A stretch of DNA of 64,000 nt from Phytophthora quininea. Lineage: Eukaryota > Oomycota > Peronosporomycetes > Peronosporales > Peronosporaceae. A program made the translations under genes and the position numbers. Positions 48,385 through 58,215 of this stretch are shown here, piece after piece; positions within the stretch are counted from its first letter, which is position 1; each line of letters begins with the position of its first letter. The notes beneath the pieces are model-generated. The model searched no databases. It saw only the letters and a program-made list of their open reading frames with translations, and was not told the origin of the DNA. The stretch lies in NCBI GenBank assembly GCA_011947345.1, contig JAAVTG010000554.1, positions 372,001 to 436,000 on the forward strand, written 5' to 3'.

Positions 48385-49422
48385 TTGAAAGAGATGGAAG
48401 TGGCCGATAGGAGTTCTCCTAGTGAAATAAATGCTATTTCTTCTGGATGCAGCGTTGTCATACCGAAGAATACCGTGATTAGCGGATCGATGGAGACAAA
48501 GCATGGACTTAATGCCAAAGACGGTGAAATTAGAGCAGGATCCGCGATGCAGCTTCGTTACGCCGCTGGATCAAGGTGGACGAGGAGAAGCAGCTTTCGA
48601 AACCAGATATACTACTTCGATCTTCGATGGCGCCTGTATGGGTGGCTGGACGGCGCGAAATTTTGCCATCGCTGATTACTGAGCAACTCGTTCGACCCCA
48701 GTCTTCATCAGTTCTTCATTTCCCGATGGCCTACAAGCGCAAGATGACACCAGTGCCGCTAAGGCTCGCTACGCCATTAAGACCTCGAAGCTTCAAGGCA
48801 TTGTCAAGACCCAACTTGTCTAAGACGAGACCCATCGGATGTGTACGGTCATGAAGCAAGTCCAGTCGGAGGGGTGGCATCTCGCGAATCTACACGTCCG
48901 CAGATGTCTTCATGGTGGCAAGGATGTACCGGATCTGGGGCAGAATTTTTCTACCAATGCTGCACCGCACCGTTGAAAGAAGTCGAAGCCCAAGATCGAG
49001 TCAAGGCAGCAGACACTACAAAGCACCCAGACCTCCAGACCTCATTCCAGCTCTTCTGGCGACGGAGAGAAGTGTGGCAAAGTTACAGCCCACCGACCTT
49101 TGTCCATGCATCCTGCCAGGTCGTCGCTAACGCCAGACAAATGACAGCGTTCTGCGTTTCAATTATCAACGAGCTTGCCCGAAACAAGGAGATCAACACG
49201 AGCAATCTGATTGCTCTGCGGTTCTGTCGCCGTCTCTACCAATATGTACGTTTCAAGTACGCTCCGCGAAACAAGATTCAGTTGGGCTGCAAGAAGACGA
49301 AGGCACTGGTTGACAGCTGTTACAAGGTGAATGGAAGAGCCCTAGACGGGTCCATTACGGGTCCGGTCTACGCTGATCCAGAACGCGTCTATAACATACG
49401 TCGACAACACAGATGGGAATAA
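48385..49422 (+). pseudogene. Decayed ORF group, unknown origin
   Basis: Three overlapping plus-strand ORFs (48385-48675, 48576-48854, 48841-49422) look like parts of one gene read in changing frames. The last (193 codons) contains FCVSIINELARNKEINTSNLIALRFCRRLYQYVRFKY. No family recognised; the setting suggests transposon debris. Confidence 0.3.
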
Positions 49423-49895
49423 AGAGGCAACTCATGAGTAAGAAGAGAATATAAAGAAACCGGTCCGTTTTGTAACAGCTCGGACGAAAATGCTTTAGAT
49501 CTTACAATCTACAAAAATGAAGAGGAATGCTGGTTCCTCGCGACGGCCCTTGAAGCACACCCAACGATCCCGAGATAGACAGTGAATAACCAGATCCCAG
49601 ACCAACAGGCATGCAGGAGATTTGCCTACTGGTGGTAAAGCCTTTCTGTCTTAATGTTCGAAATGTTGTTTTTAATCAGATTATTATAGTGGAAGTCGTG
49701 TCCACCCTCCTACAGTCTTGCGGTGGGCTCTTCTACCATTGCCGTCACAATTGCTGAATTCCGTCCTGTAGTCAGTGGGCATACACACGCGCTGGAATTT
49801 GATTGAGCCCGGTTGTTGACGAGGACACATACACAGAAAAGATGTAAGCGCAGCATTAACTGCGTCAAAAGAAGATCATGTTTTAGGTGAATTTG
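49423..49895. other. No gene seen
   Basis: Non-coding between decayed mobile sequences; no repeats or TIRs recognised by eye. Confidence 0.4.
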
Positions 49896-51045
49896 ATGGA
49901 GATTTTGATTTCCGATTTTGATGGCTACGCAAGTAGTGAAAGTGGAGGTATTGATACTACAAATGCTGTCTCAGCGAATATTTCTTCCTCTCTCTCAACA
50001 CAACTTATAGATGGTCTCCCAACTTTGTCGTCTGGACAGCAGGAGAAGACTAATTAGTGGATCAGCGGCTACAAGTATACTGGACACGATAGAGGCAAGG
50101 CAAACACTAAAACATGCTGCCACTACAGTCACTACCGAAGTGGCAAATGCAAGGAGAGATGTGAGTACTTACGAGAGCATGAACGTTACACAAAATTGTG
50201 CCTCACACGTGCGGTCGTTCAGCGGTTCCTGACAGCTCTCAAACCCGCAGAACAGAAATCAACGTTGCTGAAGAAATGAAGAGAGAGTGGATCGCTCAAC
50301 GATAACTACTTCTGCCAACAGAAACGAAATTTGGGATTTCATCCGTGCTCGCTTTTACGGCAGTAATGACACGGCTATGGCATTCTCGGGATTGTCCATG
50401 GAAGAAGTTAAACGCCGTGTGAATCGTACTAGAGCAGAAGGATTTAGAGGATCTGTGTATGGTCAAATCGAAGTTTCTCCATGGTCACACGTTCTTAATG
50501 ACAATGGAACCCCCTCCTAGACCAGTTTCCTGCTCTTTAATTATTCCTACTATGACAACAAAGTAAACCTCGACAACGATTACTCGGCTGGGCTCACCCG
50601 ATATTGCTGAATATCTCAAGCTCAAGAAGACTGATGTTTTCATCGATGGTACATTTCGATGCGTACCTCCCGAGTTTAAAAACTGCGTTATATTCACTAC
50701 TTACGATTGCCTACTCGCTCATATTACCCTGCAACTTTTGTTTTGTGCACGTCAAAGAAATATGACACGTATTCCACGCAGTTCGTCTGGTTCTCGATGC
50801 AACTGAATACACAATGTACCTTGAGCATATTTATTGCGACTTCGAAGCAGAATTAATCAGAGCGCTTAGAGATCACTTTTCGAGCGCATCGATTATTGGC
50901 TTTTTGTTTCATTTCAATCAAGTGTGTCGCCACAAAATGACTGTTTCTGAACCTCAGTGCAAAATTGCAATGAAATGTGGGGCTCTCGACATGCTCACTA
51001 TTATCCCACCAAGCAAAGTTAAAAAGCCAGGAGTGGAAAAATAAA
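49896..51045 (+). pseudogene. MULE (Mutator-like) transposase relic
   Basis: Scattered over three frames with many stops. Recognisable in order: a FLYWCH-like zinc segment (YKYTGHDRGK ... HYRSGKCKERC, about 50065-50160), SMEEVKRRVNRTRAEGFRG (50395-50450), the MULE core TDVFIDGTFRCVPPEFKNCVI (about 50630-50690), CTSKK near 50750, and CDFEAELIRALRDHF with GFLFHFNQVCR (50835-50925). The D-G-T-F and C-D-F-E pieces are the catalytic Asp segments of the family. Clearly dead. Element ends not found. Confidence 0.75.
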
Positions 51046-51962
51046 ATTGCAGGTAATTGTGTGGAGGGTAATATTGTCACATATAGCGTTCCTGTATCTA
51101 AACGCGTACTCCTCTTCACAAGACGTTCCAACCTCGCAAGACGTTCCCGCATCAAAAGCCATTCTCGCTTCACAAGTCGTTCCCGCTACAAACGCCGTTC
51201 CCGCTACAAAAACCCTCATCATTATAAAACTTGCTAACACAAACTGGCTTTTACTATTCAAAATATGCACTAAAGCATGCAGGCGTCTGAGCGCTTCGGT
51301 CCTCTGCTCCCCGTGGATTCATCACCGCAGGAATCGTCTTACCAGAAAGGATGGTTCCAGAGCTTCTCAAAGGGGCAAAACAGCGAACATACACTGGTGT
51401 TTTCAACAAGGTTGGCCGAGGTGATGACGCCTTTCGACTGCAGTCACGCGTGGAGGGAAAGAACATGTCGTCTTCGTCAAGGGAGATGAAGAAGGCTTTG
51501 TTTGTGGTGACCTCCATAGCAAAAATCTCCGACCGTCGACCTTCTCCGACGCGTACCGGAAAAGCGGTACATCGGAGGGAAAAGAGCCGATCAGAAAAGA
51601 GTCTAAAAAAGGCAGGTTTGAAACCACATGTAGATTTGAGAATCCTAAGAGAGCCATACAAAGGCGAGTTTACAGGCGGATTCCCAGGCTCTAAAACGGC
51701 CTGTGGGCAAAGATAGAGGCAAAAACTAAAACATGCATTTTTAGCGCTGCAGAGCCATGTGCTCTGCAGCCGGCAAATTGACAAATGATGCTCGGCCTCC
51801 AAAATCGGGGGCCACTAAAAGAGTGGGTACGTAAAAGCCTGTTCTTACGGGCAGCGTAAATACGCTGGCTTAGTGGCCACGTGTCCACACGAACTGTGTG
51901 GCTGGCATTCACTGCCGAGCTGTCATTCGGGATTTTGCCGCTCTCAGGCGCAAGTCCCGACC
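51046..51962. other. No confident gene; decayed ORFs both strands
   Basis: Two long opposite ORFs (51351-51716 plus and 51254-51802 minus) overlap, and neither shows a domain; at most one can be real. Contains the short tandem repeat listed separately. Confidence 0.35.
51118..51222 (+). repeat. Degenerate 18-bp tandem repeat
   Basis: About six imperfect copies of an 18-bp unit like TTCCCGCTACAAACGCCG. In one frame it would encode a VPATNA/VPASKA-type repeat, but the surrounding ORF is not convincing. Confidence 0.6.
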
Positions 51963-52033
51963 GCTCATGATGCCCAGTGGATGGGCCCGAGCTTAAAACA
52001 CTCGGTGGCGCTGGTTCGATTCCAGCCATGAGC
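51963..52033 (+). ncRNA. tRNA-like cloverleaf (tRNA pseudogene or SINE head)
   Basis: 71 nt fold as a tRNA: 7-bp perfect acceptor stem (GCTCATG / CATGAGC), D stem GCCC/GGGC around AGTGGAT, anticodon stem CGAGC/ACTCG with one C-A mismatch at the loop, and T arm GCTGG-TTCGATT-CCAGC with a perfect B box (GGTTCGATTCC). The 7-nt anticodon loop TTAAAAC would give anticodon AAA, which is unusual. A TG microsatellite and a direct repeat follow, so a tRNA-derived SINE or tRNA pseudogene is more likely than a working gene. Confidence 0.5.
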
Positions 52034-52037
52034 TACA

Positions 52038-52092
52038 GTGCGTGTGCGTGTGCATGTGTGTGTGTGTGTGTATGTGTGTGTGTGTGTGTGCG
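52038..52092 (+). repeat. (TG)n microsatellite
   Basis: Imperfect TG/CG-interrupted dinucleotide run just after the tRNA-like unit. Confidence 0.85.
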
Positions 52093-52096
52093 CGTT

Positions 52097-52230
52097 GAGG
52101 TTAACATTGCTGTTCCATTCGGAGGTTAAGCTCTGTGTTCGATGCCGCATACAAATTCATGTTGTGTGTACTCTGTGACGAGGTTAACTTTGCTGTTCCA
52201 TCTGGAGGTCAAGCTCAGTGTTCAACGCAG
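52097..52230 (+). repeat. Imperfect direct repeat, 83-bp period
   Basis: GAGGTTAACATTGCTGTTCC (52097) recurs as GAGGTTAACTTTGCTGTTCC (52180); similarity continues for about 50 bp in each copy (GGAGGTTAAGCTCTGTGTTC / GGAGGTCAAGCTCAGTGTTC). Confidence 0.75.
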
Positions 52231-52300
52231 TGTAGTGTGATGTATCTAGTGTTGTAAAGCATGTAATACACCCTGTATTAACCGTTATGATTGACTCATC

Positions 52301-52834
52301 CTATGCTTCTGTGGCGTTGAGCGAGTTGTCTTCTACAGCTTCGTCGTCGATGAAGGCTTTGCGGACAAGCAGGCGGCGCTCCTTCTCGAAGGCTGCGACG
52401 ACGGTGGGATTCACGTGGCATCGAGGCTCCCAAGTCGGCTCCCAGTCCACAAGGTAGTACGTGGTGCGGTTCTCACGCTTCCAGTTGACGAGCTCGCGCA
52501 CGTAGTGCTGGGGCTCATCTTCTGGAGCGTCGACCGCGCCTTCGTCGTCTGCAGCCTCCGCGTCAACGCCAGCGTCTTCGGGAGGGACAAGCCACTCGTG
52601 TACATCGTCCAGCGTGGGGCGGCGCTTCTTCCGATCGGCAAGAGCAGCGAAGATCACCTCGAGAGCTTCGGGGAGGAGACTTGCAGAGGCGACAGTCGTG
52701 TTCAAGGTAAGTCGAAGGTGGCGAATAACTTCATCCCTGACACGTATCTTGAACGTCTTTCCAACAGCGATACAGAGGCCCTTGAACTCCTGCCTTGAGC
52801 TGACCGCTTTCTTCGAGGGCTTGCGTGAAGGCAT
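52301..52834 (-). CDS. Chromodomain-containing protein, next to recombinase
   Basis: Start chosen at 52834 (MPSRKPSKKAVSSRQEF); an in-frame start at 52942 overlaps the recombinase end. About 177 aa: a basic N-terminus, a histone-fold-like helical part (FKIRVRDEVIRHLRLTLN, LPEALEVIFAALAD), an acidic linker (EDAGVDAEAADDEG), and a chromodomain-like C-terminus: YVRELVNWKRENRTTYYLV, then DWEPTWEPRCHV and AAFEKERR, with the aromatic residues expected in the family. Chromodomains in mobile elements can steer integration to chromatin. It lies about 100 bp downstream of the tyrosine recombinase on the same strand, suggesting one element, but this is inference. Confidence 0.65.
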   Translation of the reverse strand: MPSRKPSKKAVSSRQEFKGLCIAVGKTFKIRVRDEVIRHLRLTLNTTVASASLLPEALEVIFAALADRKKRRPTLDDVHEWLVPPEDAGVDAEAADDEGAVDAPEDEPQHYVRELVNWKRENRTTYYLVDWEPTWEPRCHVNPTVVAAFEKERRLLVRKAFIDDEAVEDNSLNATEA

Positions 52835-52931
52835 GGCTGCGTGTTGCGGGTGTAAGATGCAGAATGAACTTTCAATTTCGGAGGGACAAGCGGCTGCAAG
52901 AACGACTGGCCGCGAAGGTGCGATAATGAAA

Positions 52932-54976
52932 TTAAGCTGCAATCACTAACTCGATGATGTTCTGCGTGTGTCCCGGTGAAGGATCCATGATGTGACCTCC
53001 TCGTTGTAGGTGATTGAAGCGTGCGACGTGTTCATTGAGCAAACCAGACTTGTGGAGCCCCCGCAGGTACTTCAACACATTGTTGCCACCGCGCGCTTTG
53101 ATTCCATGACCACGAAGAAATTCCAGCACCGCAACTTCGGCAGCAGCCCCGACCTCAAGGACATCGTCTCGATAGCGTGGTGAGCTTTCAACAAGCGTGA
53201 AGCCGTCGGTCAGGAAGATTTTCATGAAGCCAACAAGCCACTTCGCGTTGGACCGAGTGTGCTTTGTAGCGCCGTCGGTCGAGCTCCACATCCGCGGCTC
53301 TTGAGCGTACCACGCAAACCAGGTGTCTTTGAGGCTCGAAGCTGGAGAGGTACGTCGTCGCTTGGATGGCTGTTTGTCGCTACTTGTATCCTCACTTGTT
53401 TCCTGCAGTGTTGGTGTCCGTGCGTGTTTGTTGCAGAGCTTAGCCTCCATTACTGTCAAGCGAGCGTCGAGTGTCTTGTTCACTTGAATTAGTTGTTCAA
53501 TCAAGGCGGTTTGATGGAGAAACACGGGATGCTTGGTAACATCGGTCGATGCTTCTTGTGGGGCCCCGGTATGTTGTTCCTCGGTGGGTTTTGGATCACA
53601 GGTCAGGTGAGACGACCAAGCCAGCAAGTCATTGACACAGAAGCCTTTCTCGACAGCACAAGCCTCCAGCCGCTGGATCGCAGGGCCATCAGCCGAAAGA
53701 GCCTTCAACGCTGGGTAGTGGCGGAGTAGGTACGCCATGAGAATCTCGAGCACTGGTGCGTTGACGTTATACTGTGCGGTGTCAAGCCCAGACGAAGCGA
53801 CGAATAGCGCTGATGCAACGGAGGCAATTTTCTGGTGCGTGTCCGAGTCGAAGGCGTCGAGCTACAACAGCGGGACTTCTGCGTTGGGCTTGCGGTTGCT
53901 CAAGACGCGAGCAATCTTGTGGTCTTCTGCTGGAGTGTTGAAAACATACGCGAAGGCCTTGTTCGTCGCTGTCATATTCCACGCGCCTCGGTCGAAGATC
54001 CATTGCACGCACATCCCGGCCCCGTTGGCATGCTGAGCTCCTCCACGACGGAAGGAGTGCGACGTCAAGCGTTCCGTGACACCGGCCTTCTGTGCGATTC
54101 TCCCCAAGACTCTGTTGACATAGCTATGGATTCCGGGGGCGTCGTCGGTAAGCTTCTCCCCATCTGCAGCGTCTTCGGAGGTTTGAAGTGGAGCAACGTC
54201 TTCGGGGTGGTCGATCAAGTCGATGAGAGGCGCAGTCGGAGTCAGAGTGGCTTGCACGTTCGCGTGCTGATCAGGAAGCTGGCTCAAGAGCGAAGCTGTC
54301 GGTGCAGACTGTGTCGCGAGGGCAAGGGCGATGGCGAGCAGCGGGCACGTGGTGAAGTCGTCATCGGGGAAGAGTGAGAGCCCTTGCTCTTCCGAAGTCT
54401 TGATGCGGATGAAGCGGACGAAGAAAATATTCCCGGCGCCGATGGAGAGATTCACCTTGCGAAGCAGCGTGAGGTCAGACGCTCGTCCGAACAGGAACCA
54501 CAGCAAGCACAGCAGCGCGGCGTCTTGGTAGTCGGAAGCCGTGGAAGCAGTTGAATACAGGTGCATGACCATCATCTTGAGCGACTTCTTGGTACACGCT
54601 GGGGCCTTGTTGACGAAGGTCCCAGACTCTCTCTTCATACAGTAGCGCTCCAGCACTTGGCCCTTCTTGAGCAGCGCCTTGTCTGTAGCTTGGCGAACCT
54701 GGGGAACTGGTCCAGCAGCCAGTTCTTGGCCTGTCGGTAGTACTGCATGACCGAGTGCCTGGCCAAGAGCTGACCCTTGCGTCCTTCCTTGAAGGCCAGA
54801 TACATGCCGAACTTGTCCACCACCGCTTCCAGGACAAGCGGGGCATTCTCGCGCGCCATGCACACGGCGAGATACTCCCAGGTGACACCTTCATCAGCTA
54901 GGAACTTCTTGAACGAGCGCGCTGCGCTCTCGCGTGCGCGTTTCGTGCTAATCGGTGCGAGGTCGCGCAGGCTCAT
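52932..54976 (-). pseudogene. Crypton-type tyrosine recombinase, broken
   Basis: Reads from 54976 (MSLRDLAPISTKRARESAAR) to 52932, about 680 aa. The N-terminal core-binding part includes FKKFLADEGVTWEYL and MQYYRQAKNWLLDQF. Catalytic part: FLFGRASDLTLLR (first Arg), HSFRRGGAQHANG (His-x-x-Arg) and the segment DRGAWNMTATNKAFAYVFNT, whose Tyr would be the nucleophile. The C-terminal half has a W-x2-W segment (KDTWFAWYAQEP) like the GCR1_C domain of fungal Cryptons. Two breaks: GGGG (54711-54714, one missing base) and an in-frame TAG at 53862-53864, after which the same frame continues for more than 300 codons. The TAG could be real inactivation or a read error. Element ends not found. Confidence 0.75.
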
Positions 54977-55274
54977 CTTGGGTCGGAGAGGTCGGAGTTT
55001 TCGTGTTATTCAGGAAATATGTGAATGAGTTGGCATTTGTATGGACATATCAATAACAGAGGGGGGCCTCCGACCCGATATGTCGGAGCTGCGGCTGGAC
55101 AGCCTTTATAAGCGTACCCGCCCTGTGATTGGCCAAAAGGGAGGTGGATATCGATATGATTCGTTAAAACTCGGATGCAACACTCTGATTGGTCAGTAGC
55201 TTTGATAGTGAGTTCTAGTACGGTCGGAGATTTAACGATATTCATCCATAGTGCATCCAGAATGAATTTCAGGA

Positions 55275-55855
55275 GTGTTCTTGTTTATGTTATCGGAGCC
55301 AGGTGGAGAAGAGCAGGAAGCGCATCACAACTACAGCAAGAACGGCAAAACAAAGACCCAGCGACTGCAATCTGACCGTGTTCTAGGAAGTATGGTGTTC
55401 GCGCTCCAAAGCGGAACCAGTCTTCGTGTTTATATTGGCTGTATGGAATTGAAGGAGGCGTCGAAGGCTATGCAGATCGGAATTCCTGCGGGAGTTTTTA
55501 TATTATTCCGAGGTGATCTAGTCCACAGCGACATGGCGTTCAAGAGGAAGAACTGCAGGCTGCACTGTTACATTCAATGCGAGGGGTCAAATTGACTCCT
55601 GACATTGTTCAAAATGATCTGCCACCCTACAGAGTGTGCCAGTATTGCAAGATGAAGATGGAAAAGGGGCCTGCACTTCGGAAACACCGGTATTACTGCT
55701 TAAAAACGTCAATGGAGAGGCAAATCGACTCAACAGAAAGCTGGAAGGCTCAAGCAAGCAAGGGCGAGTATCTATGCGAGTTGTGTCCCAAACTTTCGTA
55801 CACCAAGGCGAGCAGTCTGAGGACGCACATGTCTAGAAAACACCCCCAGCGTTAA
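55275..55855 (+). CDS. Cupin/2OG-like fragment fused to two C2H2 zinc fingers
   Basis: First part (from 55275, real start uncertain) ends in GVFILFRGDLVHSDMAFKRKN with RLHCYI, which resembles the HxD / Arg segment of double-stranded-beta-helix oxygenases. After a frame change at GGGG (55582-55585) the protein continues with two C2H2-type fingers: CQYCKMKMEKGPALRKHRYYC and CELCPKLSYTKASSLRTHMSRKH, ending in PQR. Such proteins are often transposon-borne in oomycetes (my impression). Function unknown; likely part of the mobile block. Confidence 0.5.
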
Positions 55856-55914
55856 CTGTTCACATTTTAATACACGTTCTTTAGCAGCTTCTATTAGCAC
55901 TTGCGTTTTCGGAC

Positions 55915-56690
55915 GACGTCGGTCAGAAGAAGCCGCTCAGAGAGAGAGAGATAGCCGGGTTGCGGGCGCCACCGCGATGATCTTGGCAGAACGAGCGTCC
56001 AAATTCTTCTTGGGCTTGTCCAGGATGAAGCACTTGGATGAACGGCAATCTCCACGCTGATTGTTGGGCGGTTCATTGGCTCCGCCGAGCTGCTGCGAAT
56101 GATATGGTCTGAACTGGTCGGCAATGTTTTCAAAATCGAGCCGCTCAATAGACTCATCTACTTACCGGTGTTTTGAAATCGATAACTTGACGAAGGAAAG
56201 AGATCACAATCAACGCTCCACGAGCCAGCACGTCCAGACTAAGACTTACCTCACTATCCGTCCCTTTCAGTCATGGAAATGACGCTGATGTCTGCACTAC
56301 GGGGTCTTGCGAATGCACCCATGGGTTCTGTTAGCACGCCCATTTGCTTGCTGTAGCCCGTTCGCCGACAAATATCGAGGTCGGTCACTTCGTAGCCATT
56401 CAGCACCCGCCAATCTTACGACCATGAGTGACGTCCATCAGCGTCGTCTTGCCAACATCCAAGGAGCTCATAAACGCAGTGGTTGAACTCGCAACAGCAA
56501 AGCCATCGAAGCGCTTCAGCAACTCAAGCGTTGCCTTCTGGTCGTTGGGGTCCGGCGCAAAGTAGTTGATACGCCTGTCGCGCCATTCTTCTCTTTCACG
56601 TTGTTGTCGTTGCTGACACTGTTGTTGTGCACGGTGAAATGCATCACAGAATTGAATCCCGTGTTGACCAGTAATCTGATCCGAAGCATC
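55915..56690 (-). pseudogene. ABCG (PDR-type) transporter relic
   Basis: Old fragment of the nucleotide-binding domain of a pleiotropic-drug-resistance transporter. In order on the minus strand: PNDQKATLELLKRFDGFAVA, then DVGKTTLMDVTHGRKIGG (a Walker A that has lost its GSSGAGKT form), VLNGYEVTDLDICRRTGY with KQM, DFENIADQFRP, and FILDKPKKNLDARSAKII (a decayed Walker B / D-loop region). Frame changes and stops show it is dead. The rest of the transporter is absent. Confidence 0.75.
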
Positions 56691-56747
56691 AGATGGCTTT
56701 TCGGAATTTGTACCACGTGCGAGGACCTCTGTGAACCAGACCCGTAG

Positions 56748-58025
56748 TGGACCGATCTCAAACGCTACCACGTGAACACCTTCGTATTTCAGGATGAATA
56801 CGACCAGCCCGTTCTCGACAACGAGGGCCGTGAGCAACGGAGGTACGAGTGGGTAGAGGCTGATAACCACAAGCAGATTGATCTCCGCACGTGACTTGGG
56901 CAGGTCCCCTGGGTGAACAAGATCCGAGATAACCTGCCCCACTTCGTCGAGAAGCTGAATGACACGTTGTCGTTGATGGAAGCGTTCGCTGCAGAGCACC
57001 CAAAAACAAAAAGGTACTCGACTGTACTCGCTTCTCCCGCTGGGCAAGTCGTTCTTGTGCGACTATATTACGGTGAACGCCAGCACGCTCTTTGGCCTTT
57101 TCAAAAGGGCCGTCAATGCTCCAGGTGTCCAAGAATTCACCAAGGTGACAAAGGACGAGCCCAAGATCTTGAAGACAATCAAGGCAGCTAGTGGCATATA
57201 CCCGTTCGAAGGCACAACGTTTTGCAAGCGCAAGGACTTCATTTTTCGGACGCTGTTAGCGGTGGAGAGGGTTGAAACCGATACCAGCAAATTCGCTCAC
57301 GAAGTGAAGTCGAACGGCTACGGCGCTTCGATGCTGCTTATTCGCCCCCGAAGCCGCAGGAGGCATCCAAGAAAAAGCGTGACAAGCCGTCCAAGAAAAG
57401 AGGAAGGTGAAGAACGACTCGGCATCCGAAGTTGCGGTGGAGACAAAAAAAGATGACCCTTTCGTGCAAGCGGTCAAAAAGCTCTCGTCGGACGACAAGC
57501 CCGAATTGCTTATCGGGATCGATCCAGGGATGCGGTCGCTGTGTACTGCAGTGTCAATGGGGCGGCTCATGAAGAAACGTCGGCGGCGGCGTAAGTGGTT
57601 GGGAAATCGTGGAGAACGAAAGCGTCGGGGCAAGAACCGGCACTTCCAGCATGGACTCAAGATCTGGGAGATCGGAACTCGTGAGTACCGCCACCTCGCC
57701 ATGTGTTCACCAAGGTTAAGAAACGGAAGAAGGACGGCAACGACGCAGCTGAGGTGACGCAGAAACCCCGGTGACTTCGCTGTCCAAGAAGCAGGTGCTG
57801 GGGATCGAGGAGAAGTTCAAAATCAAAAATGCCAAAGTGCGCGAGAATTACAACATCGTGTTGAAGTCCAACCGAAACGTCCTCCTCTGTCCGAACAAGC
57901 AGTGCAAGTCTACGCTTTGGGGCCGGGATGTCAACGCAGCGCGCAACATACTCAATCTTCTCCGGCGCAAGTTGCTGAACGAGGGCCCGAATATGCGAGC
58001 ATTTGAGCGTGGCCAACCAGCATGA
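56748..58025 (+). pseudogene. Fanzor (eukaryotic TnpB homologue) relic
   Basis: Fanzors are RNA-guided nucleases related to TnpB/Cas12 and often travel in eukaryotic transposons. Coding pieces lie in three frames: 56748-57010 (YHVNTFVFQDEYDQPV, DNLPHFVEKLNDTL; TGA at 56892), 57030-57350 (LLPLGKSFLCDYIT, IYPFEGTTFCKRKDFIF), then a basic linker KKKRKV-like, the RuvC-I segment LIGIDPGMRSLCTAV (Asp codon 57521-57523), EIGTREYRHLA, and LLCPNKQCKSTLWGRDVNAARNIL (zinc ribbon half plus RuvC-III Asp, codon 57927-57929). The RuvC-II Glu region and the first CxxC are missing, so an internal deletion inactivates it. Some shifts (CCCCC near 57346, AAAA near 57403) could be read errors. No TIRs or companion gene recognised. 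Confidence 0.75.
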
Positions 58026-58215
58026 CCAGCAAAGACACCAATCGTGGGTGGAAAGACCTGATGCGCCGCTGTAGCATTTTGCTGCGCTGACGCTGGAGGG
58101 GCAATACCCTCTGGACACGGACAACCCCGTATAACAGAGGAGCGAGGGTTGGTGGGCAGTAGATCCGAACTCCTGGGCACAGCAGGCAGTGCTAAAACGT
58201 TAATTGGGGCTCTAT

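Noticed and set aside
51965..52150. Minus-strand ORF with a His/Thr-rich repeat (HTHTHTYTHTHT)
   Set aside because: It is simply the translation of the TG microsatellite.
56400..57047. Long minus-strand ORF of 215 codons as one gene
   Set aside because: Its 3' part is the ABCG relic and its 5' part is antisense to the Fanzor relic; no single domain spans it.
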